In this document: positions 1-11,370 of the stretch, piece by piece | Numbering within the stretch: position 1 is the first letter of the stretch | Layout: each line of letters begins with the position of its first letter | Assembly (NCBI RefSeq): GCF_019429535.1 | Contig: NZ_JAHXZM010000001.1 | Span: 248,001-312,000 of the forward strand | Source: Sphingomonas citricola | GTDB taxonomy: Bacteria; Pseudomonadota; Alphaproteobacteria; Sphingomonadales; Sphingomonadaceae | Length of the DNA stretch: 64,000 nucleotides | Direction: 5' to 3' | Program-made: the position numbers and the translations under genes | Notes under the pieces: generated by a model | Told to the model about the DNA's origin: nothing | Database searches by the model: none | What the model saw: only the letters and a program-made list of their open reading frames with translations

Positions 1-1329
1 GATGTTGGTGACGCGGCGGGAACCGTCGCGCAGGCGCTTCACCTGGATGATCATGTCGACCGAGTCGGCGATCTGGCGGCTGATCGCCTCCTTCGGCACC
101 TTGATGTCCGACATCATCACCATGTTCTCCATACGCGCCAGCGCCTCGCGCGGGGAGTTGGAGTGGAGCGTGCACATCGATCCGTCGTGGCCCGTGTTCA
201 TCGCGGCGAGCATGTCGAAACACTCGCTGCCGCGGATTTCGCCGAGGATGATGCGGTCGGGGCGCATACGCAGCGCGTTCTTCACGAGGTCGCGGATGCT
301 GATCTCGCCCTGACCCTCCAGGTTCGCCGGCCGCGTCTCGAGCGGCAGCCAGTGCGGCTGCTGCAAGCGAAGCTCGGCCGCGTCCTCGATCGTCAGCACG
401 CGCTCGCCCGGATCGATCATCTTGGACAAGGCATTGAGCATCGTCGTCTTGCCCGAGCCGGTACCGCCCGAGATCACGACGTTGAACCGGCACGCGCCCG
501 CGATCTTCAGCGCGGTCGCCATCTTGGTGCTCATGCTTCCGAAGCCGGCCATCATGTCGAGCGTGATCGGCTTCGCGGAGAATTTGCGGATCGAGATCGC
601 GGTGCCCTTGAGGCTCAGCGGCGGCACGATCACGTTGACGCGGCTACCGTCCTTCAGACGCGCGTCTGCGAGCGGGCTGGTCTGGTCGACGCGGCGGCCG
701 ACCGAGTTGCAGATGCGCTGCGCGATCTGAAACAGATGCTCCTCGTCGCGGAACTGGATCTGCGCGAGTTCCAGCTTGCCCTTGCGCTCAACGAAGGTCT
801 GGTCGGGACCATTGACCATGATGTCGCTGATGTCGGCATCGGCGAGCAATTCCTCGAGCGGCCCCAAACCAAGCAGTTCGTCGACCAGCACCTTCTCCAG
901 CGCGAACTGCTCGCGCCGGTTGAGCGTCAGGCGCAGCTCGGCCAGCACCTCGCCGATGATCGGGCGAAATTCCTCCGCCAACTCGTCCTTGCCCAGCGTC
1001 GCCGCCGCCTCGGGGTCGACGCGTTCGAGCAGGCGCGGCAGCACCTGTTCCTTGATGCGGTGGATCGATGCCTCGAATCCTTCGACGCGGCTCGACCCCG
1101 ATTCCGCCGACGCCGCCTGACGATCGGCCAGCCGCTGCATCGCGTCCATCTGCGATGCCGGCACCAGCGATGGATCCTCGCCCGCCGCCTGCAACGTGTC
1201 GAGCGGCGGGAATTGTTCGCCCGCGGGGTCGGGCTTCTGGAAGCCGCCGCCCTGCATCGGCCGCGCCACACCGAAGCCGGGCCGCGCGCCTGCGCCACCG
1301 ATGTTGTTACGACGCCCGAACGCGTTCAT
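1..1329 (-). CDS. cpaF: Flp/Tad pilus assembly ATPase CpaF (3' end cut by window edge)
   Basis: Hexameric secretion ATPase that powers Flp (Tad) pilus assembly at the cytoplasmic face of the inner membrane. The gene reads leftward from ATG at 1329, preceded by AAGGAT, and is still open at base 1 after 443 codons. Family members are usually about 500 residues, so a short C-terminal piece is missing. Visible motifs are the P-loop GGTGSGKTT (residues 288-296), the Walker-B region LGEIRGSE and the HSNSPREAL box. The first ~75 residues form a Gly/Gln/Pro-rich linker. A matching Flp pilin gene is far away at 57674. The family call is firm; CpaF versus TadA is only a naming choice. Confidence 0.95.
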   Translation of the reverse strand, partial: MNAFGRRNNIGGAGARPGFGVARPMQGGGFQKPDPAGEQFPPLDTLQAAGEDPSLVPASQMDAMQRLADRQAASAESGSSRVEGFEASIHRIKEQVLPRLLERVDPEAAATLGKDELAEEFRPIIGEVLAELRLTLNRREQFALEKVLVDELLGLGPLEELLADADISDIMVNGPDQTFVERKGKLELAQIQFRDEEHLFQIAQRICNSVGRRVDQTSPLADARLKDGSRVNVIVPPLSLKGTAISIRKFSAKPITLDMMAGFGSMSTKMATALKIAGACRFNVVISGGTGSGKTTMLNALSKMIDPGERVLTIEDAAELRLQQPHWLPLETRPANLEGQGEISIRDLVKNALRMRPDRIILGEIRGSECFDMLAAMNTGHDGSMCTLHSNSPREALARMENMVMMSDIKVPKEAISRQIADSVDMIIQVKRLRDGSRRVTNI

Positions 1330-1658
1330 TCACCACGATCCTTACGGTTCCTTGACCGTGGCCTAGCGTGGCAAGGCTTGCGATTTACCTAATGGGGTGT
1401 TCGGCATGCTCACGCCCGCGTCGGCCTTGAGCAGACATGCGCGATCGGGTGCACCCGACACATGAAAACGGGATCATCTGCCGTTCATCATCGTTTCATC
1501 CGGTCACGCGTCCCCGGTTGTCAACGTCGGGGACCGATGCTACGCGCCCGCCAACCCTTGCGAGGCGCCGTTCGCGCGCCATCCGTTCGCTCGGGGAAAG
1601 ACCCTTAGCGGCCAGCACCCTTGGACGCGGACACTGTTAGGCAAGGAATTCGGATCGC
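1330..1658. other. Divergent intergenic region between cpaF and atpH
   Basis: About 330 bases with no convincing ORF. It must carry the promoters of both cpaF (leftward) and the atp operon (rightward). A candidate -35 for atp is TTGTCA at 1518-1523, but no good -10 follows. The inverted pair GGT(caagga)ACC at 1348-1359 sits just upstream of cpaF. No RNA gene or repeat is seen. Confidence 0.4.
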
Positions 1659-2228
1659 GTGGATAGTTCCAGCGGCACACATGGTAGCAGCATCCAGGCG
1701 AGCCTGGGCGGACGCTACGCCACCGCTTTGTTCGATCTCGCGGTCGATGCGCGCCAGGTGAACGAGGTCGAGCAGAGCCTGTCGCGCGTGCGCGACGCGC
1801 TCGACCAGTCGGCGGATTTCCGTGCGTTGACGACGTCGCCGCTGGTCGCGCGCGGCGAGGCGGCGAAGGCCGTGCTCGCGACCGCCGATGAACTCGGCGT
1901 CGATCAGACCACCAAGAACTTCCTCGGCGTCCTCGCCGAGAACCGCCGTCTGGGTGAGCTGCCCGCGATCATCCGCGCCTTCCGCCAGCTCGCCGCGCGC
2001 CACCGCGGCGAGACGACCGCCGAGGTGACCAGCGCGCACCCGCTGTCCGATGATCAGGTGACCGAATTGAAGCAGCAGCTGCGCACCCGCGTCGGCCGCG
2101 AGGTGTCGGTCGACCTGTCGGTCGATCCCGATCTGCTCGGCGGCCTCGTGGTTCGCATCGGCTCCCAGATGATCGATTCGTCGATCCGCACCCGTTTGAA
2201 TGCGCTCGCCAGCGCGATGAAAGGCTGA
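1659..2228 (+). CDS. atpH: F1F0 ATP synthase delta subunit
   Basis: OSCP/delta subunit that joins the F1 head to the peripheral stalk of ATP synthase. It is 189 residues, the normal size, with the N-terminal helical domain (GRYATALFDLA near residue 18) and the conserved C-terminal pattern LLGGLVVRIGSQMIDSSI. The start is GTG at 1659, with AAGGA at 1643-1647; no better ATG fits the family N-terminus. It is first in atpHAGDC and ends 3 bases before atpA. F0 genes are not in the window, as expected for alphaproteobacteria, where F0 and F1 operons are separate. Confidence 0.95.
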   Translation: MDSSSGTHGSSIQASLGGRYATALFDLAVDARQVNEVEQSLSRVRDALDQSADFRALTTSPLVARGEAAKAVLATADELGVDQTTKNFLGVLAENRRLGELPAIIRAFRQLAARHRGETTAEVTSAHPLSDDQVTELKQQLRTRVGREVSVDLSVDPDLLGGLVVRIGSQMIDSSIRTRLNALASAMKG

Positions 2229-3761
<1,533 letters not shown>

Positions 3762-3770
3762 GAAAACGGA

Positions 3771-3812
3771 GCCCTCTCCCCGCCGGGGAGAGGGTTGGGA
3801 GAGGGGCCGCCC
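3771..3812 (+). repeat. REP-like hairpin inside the atp operon (copy A)
   Basis: CCCTCTCCCC (3772-3781), loop GCC, GGGGAGAGGG (3785-3794), then TTGGGAGAGGGGC. The 10-bp stem is perfect. The same element, including the flanking (T)GAGGGGC side, recurs in inverted orientation at 37353-37409 and 51776-51812. It lies between atpA and atpG with no T-run here, so it is more likely an mRNA processing or stability element than a terminator. Confidence 0.75.
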
Positions 3813-3876
3813 GAAGCGACACGGCCCCGGTGAACGCTGATCCCGATCCGCTCGCGGTGACGGCAAGAGGAAATGA

Positions 3877-4767
3877 ATGGCGTCTCTCAAGGCCCTCAAG
3901 ATCAGGATCAACTCGGTCAAGTCGACCCAGAAGATCACCAAGGCGATGAAGATGGTCGCCGCCGCCAAACTGCGCCGCGCGCAGGAAGCGGCGATGGCCG
4001 GTCGCCCGTACGCCGAGCGGATCGAGAGCGTGGTCGCGAGCCTCGCCGCCCGCGCCGGTGGCGAAGGCGCGTCGCCGCTGCTCGCCGGCACCGGCAAGGA
4101 TCAGGTACACATGCTGGTGGTCGTCACCTCCGAGCGTGGCCTGGCGGGTGCGTTCAACACCAACATCGTCCGCGCCGCGCGCCGCAAGGCCGAGGAGCTC
4201 GAAGCAGCGGGCAAGACCGTCCGCTTCTACACCGTCGGTCGCAAGGGTCGCGTGATCAAGCGCTTCTACCCGACCGGGGTCGTCGCCGACCACGACCTGT
4301 CGACGATGAAGGTCGCGCGGTTCGACGAGGCAAAGGCGATCGCCGACGATCTGCTCGCGCGCTACGCCGCCGGTGAGTTCGACGTCGCGCACCTGTTCTA
4401 CGCGAAATTCCAGTCGGCGCTGGTGCAGATCCCGACCACGCAGCAGATCATCCCCGTGTCGGTGCCGACGCGTGATCCGAAGCTCGCGCCCACGCTCTCA
4501 AATGACGGCGACGCGGCGGTCGAATATGAGCCGAGCGAGGAGCAGATCCTCGCTGATCTCTTGCCACGCAACGTCGCGGTGCAGGTGTTCCGCGCGCTCT
4601 TGGAAAACGCCGCGTCGGAGCAGGGCAGCCGCATGAACGCGATGGACAATGCGACCCGCAACGCCGGCGACATGATCAATCGCCTCTCGATCCAGTACAA
4701 CCGCACGCGTCAGGCCGCGATCACGACCGAGCTGGTCGAGATCATCTCCGGCGCCGAAGCGCTCTAA
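3877..4767 (+). CDS. atpG: F1F0 ATP synthase gamma subunit
   Basis: Central rotary shaft of F1; 296 residues, normal length. The N-terminal helix begins [16 protein letters not shown] and the C-terminal helix carries [16 protein letters not shown], both typical. ATG at 3877 has AGAGGA about 6 bases upstream; the overlapping ATG at 3873 is in another frame. A central stretch (about residues 205-222, containing [14 protein letters not shown]) follows the usual alphaproteobacterial pattern. The gap to atpD is 24 bases. Confidence 0.97.
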   Translation: MASLKALKIRINSVKSTQKITKAMKMVAAAKLRRAQEAAMAGRPYAERIESVVASLAARAGGEGASPLLAGTGKDQVHMLVVVTSERGLAGAFNTNIVRAARRKAEELEAAGKTVRFYTVGRKGRVIKRFYPTGVVADHDLSTMKVARFDEAKAIADDLLARYAAGEFDVAHLFYAKFQSALVQIPTTQQIIPVSVPTRDPKLAPTLSNDGDAAVEYEPSEEQILADLLPRNVAVQVFRALLENAASEQGSRMNAMDNATRNAGDMINRLSIQYNRTRQAAITTELVEIISGAEAL

Positions 4768-6278
<1,511 letters not shown>

Positions 6279-6279
<1 letters not shown>

Positions 6280-6533
6280 TGGCGCTGCACTTCGAACTGG
6301 TCACGCCCGAGCGCCTCGTGCGCTCGGACGAGGTCTACATGGTGACCGTGCCGGGCACCGAAGGCGACTTCGCCGTGCTTGAAGGACACGCGCCGCTGAT
6401 GGCGACGATCCGTGACGGCAACGTGCTGGTACAGAAGACGGCGGGCGCGGCCCCTGAGACGATTGCGATCCGCGGTGGTCTGGCCGAGGTCAATGCGCGC
6501 GGCTTGACCGTGCTCGCCGAACACGCCGACTGA
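6279..6533 (+). CDS. atpC: F1F0 ATP synthase epsilon subunit, short form without C-terminal helices
   Basis: Epsilon subunit at the foot of the gamma shaft. Only 84 residues: the sequence covers the N-terminal beta-sandwich ([17 protein letters not shown] to [14 protein letters not shown]) and stops where the family usually continues with two regulatory helices (130-140 residues in total in most bacteria). No frameshifted remnant of the helices is seen downstream, so this looks like a natural short form. ATG overlaps the atpD stop. A 12-bp hairpin follows at 6536-6576. Confidence 0.93.
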
Positions 6534-6535
6534 TC

Positions 6536-6576
6536 CTGGGATAGCGGGTCTGCGACAACGCGGTCCGCTATCCTAG
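6536..6576. terminator. Hairpin between convergent atpC and xerC
   Basis: CTGGGATAGCGG (6536-6547) pairs with CCGCTATCCTAG (6565-6576), a 12-bp stem with one G-T pair and a 17-base loop. There is no T-run, so termination may be weak or two-sided. Its position just after the atp operon supports a terminator role. Confidence 0.5.
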
Positions 6577-6586
6577 CCTGCGGTCA

Positions 6587-6624
6587 AAGTTGAGACCGCG
6601 CGAGAACCTCAACTTCCTCAACTT
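6587..6624. repeat. CTCAACTT repeat element (copy 1)
   Basis: Inverted AAGTTGAG (6587-6594) is followed by CGCGCGAGAAC (6597-6607) and two direct CTCAACTT units (6608-6615 and 6617-6624) one base apart. The 28 bases 6597-6624 recur in reverse complement at 14570-14597 with one mismatch. The second unit contains the xerC stop codon (TCA, 6618-6620). Confidence 0.6.
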
Positions 6625-7532
6625 CGCCCCTCGCCCGCACGTGGATGCGCGGTGCGATACACGTCCAGCAGGTGCGCCGCATCGACCTGCGTATAGATCT
6701 GCGTCGAACTCAAGCTCGCGTGACCGAGCAGTTCCTGCAACGCGCGCAGGTCCGCCCCGCGCCCGAGCAGATGCGTCGCGAAACTATGCCGCAACGCGTG
6801 CGGTGTGGTGCGCTCCGACAGTCCAAGCTTCGCACGCGCGCGCTGCACCTTCACCCGCACCACCCCCGCCGACAGCGCACCGCCGCGAACTCCGCGAAAC
6901 AGCGGAAGATCGCGTTCGAGCGGCCACGGAGCCGTGGCGACATATTGCTCGATCGCGGCGCGCAACTCGGGCAGGAGCGGGACGATCCGCGTCTTCGCGC
7001 GCTTGCCGGTGACAATCAGCGTATCACCCAGCGGCAGCGTCGCACCCGTCAACGTCAATGCCTCGCCGATGCGCAGCCCTGCGCCGTAAAGCAGCAGCAG
7101 CACCGCCCAGTCGCGCGCCACAACCCACGGCTCGTCGCTCTCTTCCGCCACCTCTGACGCGAGCGAGACGGCCTCTCCCGGCGAGACGGGGCGGGGCAAT
7201 CCCTTCTTGACGCGCGGTCCCCTGAGCACGGGGGCGGCGCGAACGCCGTTCGCCCACTCGAGGAAGGCGCGCACGGCAGAAAGCTCGCGCGCGGCCGACG
7301 CATTGCTTAGCCCTGCCGCTTCAACGTCCATACCGCGCCGCCGTGCAAGATAGGCGCGCAGGTCGGCGGCCTCCACCCGTGCGAGTGCGGCGCGATCGAC
7401 TGGCGTTCCCCAATGCTCGGCGAGGAACAGCGTGAAGCGCTCGGCGGTGACGCGGTAGGCGCGCACCGTGTGGACCGAGCGGCGGCGCTGCTGCGCGAGA
7501 TAGAGGCTGAAGTTGAAGGCCGGGCCGTTCAT
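6618..7532 (-). CDS. xerC: Tyrosine recombinase XerC
   Basis: Site-specific recombinase expected to resolve chromosome dimers at dif together with XerD. It is 304 residues. The N-terminal core-binding domain covers about residues 1-95. The catalytic domain has Arg154 (GLRIGEAL), Lys177 (GKRAKTR), His245 and Arg248 (HALRHSFATH), His271 (LLGHASL) and Tyr280 (IYTQ). All active-site residues are present. It is convergent with atpC, and its last codons run into the CTCAACTT repeat. A phage-type integrase is unlikely given length and context. Confidence 0.93.
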   Translation of the reverse strand: MNGPAFNFSLYLAQQRRRSVHTVRAYRVTAERFTLFLAEHWGTPVDRAALARVEAADLRAYLARRRGMDVEAAGLSNASAARELSAVRAFLEWANGVRAAPVLRGPRVKKGLPRPVSPGEAVSLASEVAEESDEPWVVARDWAVLLLLYGAGLRIGEALTLTGATLPLGDTLIVTGKRAKTRIVPLLPELRAAIEQYVATAPWPLERDLPLFRGVRGGALSAGVVRVKVQRARAKLGLSERTTPHALRHSFATHLLGRGADLRALQELLGHASLSSTQIYTQVDAAHLLDVYRTAHPRAGEGRS

Positions 7533-7551
7533 GCGCGCGTTCTAGCGCTTG

Positions 7552-8268
7552 TCAACCGAGCAGGCGACCGGCCGCGAACACCGACTCGATCAGCGGATCA
7601 CGCGCCGACCGCGGATCGGCGCGGATCGCCGACTCCTCGCGCCCGATCGCGCGCCATAGACCCCGCGCGGCCTGCGTCGTCACGACGCGCTGCAATCCGA
7701 CGACGTTGACCCCGGTCGCCGCGCCGATCACCGGGCCGAGCACGCCGTCGCTGCCGAAGCTCCGCAGTGACTCGCCGACCTCGGGCAGCATCGCGTTGAT
7801 AATGCGCGGACCGATCGCGCGCTCGAGATAGTCGGTTCCCGCGGTAGGCCCGCCGCGCACGATCTCGACCGCGTCGGAAAAGCTCAGGGCGCGAATCGAG
7901 TCGATGATAACGGGCGCGGCACGGTCCGCCGCCTCGCCAGCGGCGTCGTTGACCAGCCGTAGCAATTGATCCTGCACTGGCCGAGAGCGCAGCAGCGCGC
8001 CGAGCACCGCACCCGAGCGGTCACCCGGTGTCTCGGGGATCGTGACGCGTGCCAGCGCGTCATTGAGATAGCCGTTGTCCCGTACCAATCGCGCTACCGC
8101 GCGTTGCGTCGAGATCGTCAGCAGACGGCGTAGTGCCTCGTCGAGTCCGCGACTGGTGCCAATCGTCGCGCAGCCTGACAGCAACGCGGCAGAGCCAAGC
8201 AAAGCAGCCGCCACGAACCTGCGTCGACTCGTCGTGGCGGCATCGTGTCCCACATCGATCGGCATCAT
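7552..8268 (-). CDS. DUF4197 family lipoprotein
   Basis: Predicted exported lipoprotein of unknown function, 238 residues. The N-terminus has TSRRRFVAAALLGSAALLSGC, a Tat-like twin Arg followed by a lipobox with Cys near residue 33. The mature part shows the DUF4197 pattern: IPETPGDRSG early, then a Ser-Asp-Ala-Val plus RGGPTAGTDYL block in the middle. GGGAGA lies before the ATG. It is divergent from priA, sharing a 95-base promoter region, and 19 bases upstream of xerC on the same strand. Confidence 0.8.
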   Translation of the reverse strand: MMPIDVGHDAATTSRRRFVAAALLGSAALLSGCATIGTSRGLDEALRRLLTISTQRAVARLVRDNGYLNDALARVTIPETPGDRSGAVLGALLRSRPVQDQLLRLVNDAAGEAADRAAPVIIDSIRALSFSDAVEIVRGGPTAGTDYLERAIGPRIINAMLPEVGESLRSFGSDGVLGPVIGAATGVNVVGLQRVVTTQAARGLWRAIGREESAIRADPRSARDPLIESVFAAGRLLG

Positions 8269-8363
8269 TAATCATCTCCCATGAGCATGCCGCGTCATCG
8301 CGGTCCCCGAGGTAACCGTGGCTGAATGACTTCGCAGTTTCACGACGCGCCGGCACTTCTTAC

Positions 8364-10541
8364 ATGATCGCCACCATGTCGCGTGCTCGTGTCCTTCTTC
8401 TCAATTCCGCCCTTGGCCCACTCGACTACCGCGTGCCCTATGGCATGACGGTCGAGCCTGGATCGGTCGTCGTCGCGCCGCTTGGTCCGCGGCAATTGAT
8501 GGGCGTGGTATGGGAGGCGGAGCGGCTTCCCTCCGAGGCGGAGGTCGGCGACAATCGACTTCGCAATCTGCTAGGCGTCGTCGACGTGCCGCCGCTCAAG
8601 GCTCCGCTTCGGCGATTGATTGAGTGGACCGCAGACTATTATCTCGCGCCGCCTGCTGCCGTGGTCCGAATGGCATTGTCCTCGACCGCGATGGAGGGCG
8701 CGCGCACTGCTACCGAGTATCGCGCGACCGGGCAGGTTCCCGATCGTCTGACACCGCAACGCGCGCAGGCGCTCGAGAAGATCGGTGAGCGGCAGGGGCT
8801 CATCCGTGAACTAGCCGGCGTCGCCGAGGTGAGCGACGCGGTGATCCGCGGGCTGGTCAAGGCGGGCGCGATCGAAGCGATCGAGGTCGATATCGACAGT
8901 CCATACCCTACGCCTGATCCAATGCACGCGCCGCCCGACCTGTCACACGAGCAGGGAAGCGCCGCGGCGCGGCTCGTCGGTGACGTGGCGGCACGCGTCT
9001 TTGCGCCTACGCTGCTCGACGGGGTGACGGGTTCGGGCAAGACCGAGGTCTATTTCGAGGCAGTGGCGGAGGCGATCCGGCAGGGGCGGCAGGCGCTGGT
9101 GCTATTGCCGGAGATCGCGCTGACCGAGCCGTTCCTGAAACGCTTCGGCGATCGCTTTGGCTGCGAGCCGGTGGCGTGGCATTCGGGGTTGCGCGCGACG
9201 CAGCGTCGTCGGGCTTGGCGGGCGATCGCGAATGGGGAGGCGCGTGTGACCGTTGGTGCGCGCTCTGCCCTGTTCCTGCCTTACGGTGACCTTGCCCTAA
9301 TTGTGGTGGACGAAGCACACGAGACGAGTTTCAAGCAGGAGGACGGGGTCCACTATCACGCGCGAGACGTGGCGGTCATGCGTGGCAAGTTCGAGAATTG
9401 CCCCGTCATTCTGGCTTCGGCTACGCCCGCCATCGAGACGCGCCAGCAAGTCGAGCGTGGGCTTTACGCCGAGGTCAAGCTGCCGCAGCGTTTCGGGGCG
9501 GCACAAATGCCGTCGATACAGGCCATCGATCTAATTGCGGAGCAACCGCCACGTGGACGCTGGCTCGCGCCCCGGCTCGTGACGGCGATCGACGAAACCC
9601 TTGCGAGGGGCGAGCAATCGCTCTTGTTCCTTAATCGCCGCGGTTATGCGCCGTTGACGTTGTGCCGAACGTGCGGACATCGCTTCCAGTGTCCGAACTG
9701 CACCGCGTGGATGGTCGAGCATCGTTTGACGCGACGCTTGGCCTGCCATCATTGCGGGCACATCGAACCGGTGCCCCGCCTGTGCCCCGAATGTCATAAC
9801 GAGGATACGCTGGTCGCGTGCGGGCCGGGGGTGGAGCGCATCGCCGACGAGGTCGCGGCTTTGTGGCCTGAGGCCCGCGCTGCGCTCGTCACGTCCGACA
9901 CGATCTGGTCGCCGGCGAAAGCGACCGAGTTCGTGGCGCGCATGGAAGCCGGCGCGATAGACATCGTCGTAGGCACGCAACTCGTGACCAAGGGTTACCA
10001 CTTCCCAAACCTCACGCTGGTCGGCGTGATCGATGCCGATCTTGGTCTCGAGGGTGGCGACCTCCGTGCGTCAGAGCGCACGTTTCAGCAGATCAGGCAG
10101 GTGTCAGGGCGCGCAGGGCGTGGCGAAAAGCCGGGGCACGTGTTCGTCCAAACACATAGTCCGAACGCCCAGATTATGCAGGCGCTGATTACCGGCGACG
10201 CGGATGCCTTTTACGCCGCCGAAACCGAGGCCCGGCGAGACGCAGGTGCGCCGCCTTTCGGGCGCTATGCCGCGATCATCGTGTCGAGCGAGGACAAGGC
10301 GGCAGCGCACGAGACGGCGGTTTCGGTCGGCCGTGCGGCACCGGATGTCGATGGAATGCACGTCTATGGTCCCGCCCCCGCGCCATTAGCGATGCTGCGC
10401 GGACGTCATCGATTTCGCCTGTTGGTGCATGCGCGCCGTACGCTCGACGTCCAGGACGTGATCCGTGGGTGGCTCGGAAGGTTGACTTGGTCGGCGAAGG
10501 TGCGGGTTGCCGTCGATGTCGACCCTTATAGCTTCGTGTAG
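8364..10541 (+). CDS. priA: Primosomal protein N' (replication restart helicase PriA)
   Basis: 3'-5' DNA helicase that reloads the replisome at stalled forks. It is 725 residues with an N-terminal 3'BD, the P-loop GVTGSGKT (220-227), DEAH (316-319), and eight zinc-binding cysteines in pairs (434/437, 443/446, 461/464, 474/477). The C-terminal helicase motif VSGRAGRG is present. An alternative ATG lies 4 codons downstream at 8376. GC looks lower than in flanking genes. A weak AAGCC/GGCTT hairpin follows at 10546-10563. Confidence 0.97.
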   Translation: MIATMSRARVLLLNSALGPLDYRVPYGMTVEPGSVVVAPLGPRQLMGVVWEAERLPSEAEVGDNRLRNLLGVVDVPPLKAPLRRLIEWTADYYLAPPAAVVRMALSSTAMEGARTATEYRATGQVPDRLTPQRAQALEKIGERQGLIRELAGVAEVSDAVIRGLVKAGAIEAIEVDIDSPYPTPDPMHAPPDLSHEQGSAAARLVGDVAARVFAPTLLDGVTGSGKTEVYFEAVAEAIRQGRQALVLLPEIALTEPFLKRFGDRFGCEPVAWHSGLRATQRRRAWRAIANGEARVTVGARSALFLPYGDLALIVVDEAHETSFKQEDGVHYHARDVAVMRGKFENCPVILASATPAIETRQQVERGLYAEVKLPQRFGAAQMPSIQAIDLIAEQPPRGRWLAPRLVTAIDETLARGEQSLLFLNRRGYAPLTLCRTCGHRFQCPNCTAWMVEHRLTRRLACHHCGHIEPVPRLCPECHNEDTLVACGPGVERIADEVAALWPEARAALVTSDTIWSPAKATEFVARMEAGAIDIVVGTQLVTKGYHFPNLTLVGVIDADLGLEGGDLRASERTFQQIRQVSGRAGRGEKPGHVFVQTHSPNAQIMQALITGDADAFYAAETEARRDAGAPPFGRYAAIIVSSEDKAAAHETAVSVGRAAPDVDGMHVYGPAPAPLAMLRGRHRFRLLVHARRTLDVQDVIRGWLGRLTWSAKVRVAVDVDPYSFV

Positions 10542-10765
10542 GCTAAAGCCTTTTCTTCGGCTTGATTGTCCTTGGGGCAAACTGCACTCGAAAGGTAAGG
10601 GTGCGACGGATCAAATTGAGAGCGGTCGTAAGCGTGATCGTCATGGGGTGTAATCCTCCAGAAGCGACGTCATAGGCTTATCGCACATGATGGGTGATGA
10701 TACCTGGTGCCTCCATTTCGGATGTGATGCCTTAGGCGCGGGTTGGAACGTGCTAAGAACGGTTC

Positions 10766-11332
10766 GTGAACAATTCAGGTACCTTTACCATTTCGGCCGT
10801 CATCGAGGGTGACCGCGCCTGCTTTCGGCGGCCGGAGTTTACGACCGATCTCGTGTCGTACGATGTTATTCCCCCTTATGTCGCCGAACAGATTCTGCGC
10901 ACCATTTACAATCCGGGTGGTGGACGATGGTCGATCGATCGTATCCGCGTGATCAATCCAATTCGGTTCATTCTGGATGAGGTCGACAGTGAGCGCGGTC
11001 CCCGACGCGCTCTCGTATTGGACGACGTCAGATACGTCATCACCGCGCGTTTCGTTTACGTGGCTGAGGACGGCGACAGGCCGCAGCACGCCATAGAGGA
11101 ATTGCTATCTCGGACGCACGACATCTACTTAGGCGCGGCGGCATTTCCCGGCACGCTTCGACGGGCCGAGCCATGCGAGGAGCAGCAGCGTTATTGGGAT
11201 CCTCAGCTCATCGACCTCGGTTGGATGATCAAAGAACAAAAAAGCAAGGTATCGCGATTTCCAATATTTTTTCGAGCTCGTCTCGTAAACGGATGCATTC
11301 TTGTCAGTGAGAGCGTTCTAACAGCGACCTAA
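10766..11332 (+). CDS. Solo Cas5d-like (type I-C Cas5) protein
   Basis: In type I-C CRISPR systems Cas5d cuts pre-crRNA and caps the crRNA in Cascade. This 188-residue protein matches it end to end: RRPEFTTDLVSYDVIPP (21-37), a TIY at 46-48, RWSIDRIRVINPIRF (54-68), RALVLDDVRYVI (81-92), YLGAAAFP (121-128), DLGWM (150-154) and FFRARLVNG (168-176). Tyr48 and His108 fit the family's catalytic Tyr and His, but the Lys beside the His is Gln107. It is shorter than usual (about 220-250). Start is GTG 10766; an in-frame TAA at 10754 excludes an earlier start. GC, especially near the end, is lower than around it. No other cas gene or repeat array lies in the window. Family membership is a sequence call; the role here is unknown. 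Confidence 0.8.
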   Translation: MNNSGTFTISAVIEGDRACFRRPEFTTDLVSYDVIPPYVAEQILRTIYNPGGGRWSIDRIRVINPIRFILDEVDSERGPRRALVLDDVRYVITARFVYVAEDGDRPQHAIEELLSRTHDIYLGAAAFPGTLRRAEPCEEQQRYWDPQLIDLGWMIKEQKSKVSRFPIFFRARLVNGCILVSESVLTAT

Positions 11333-11370
11333 CCTTTTTACGAATTTGCTTTGGTCGTGGAAATTACCGA

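Noticed and set aside
1569..1590. LexA box from two GTTC words upstream of atpH
   Set aside because: The words are 11 bases apart, not 7.
10745..10768. EcfG-like GGAAC...CGTG before the Cas5d-like gene
   Set aside because: Spacing is 15, the -10 has a mismatch and would overlap the start codon.
10542..11370. CRISPR array near the Cas5d-like gene
   Set aside because: Both flanks were read for 28-37 base direct repeats with spacers; none found.
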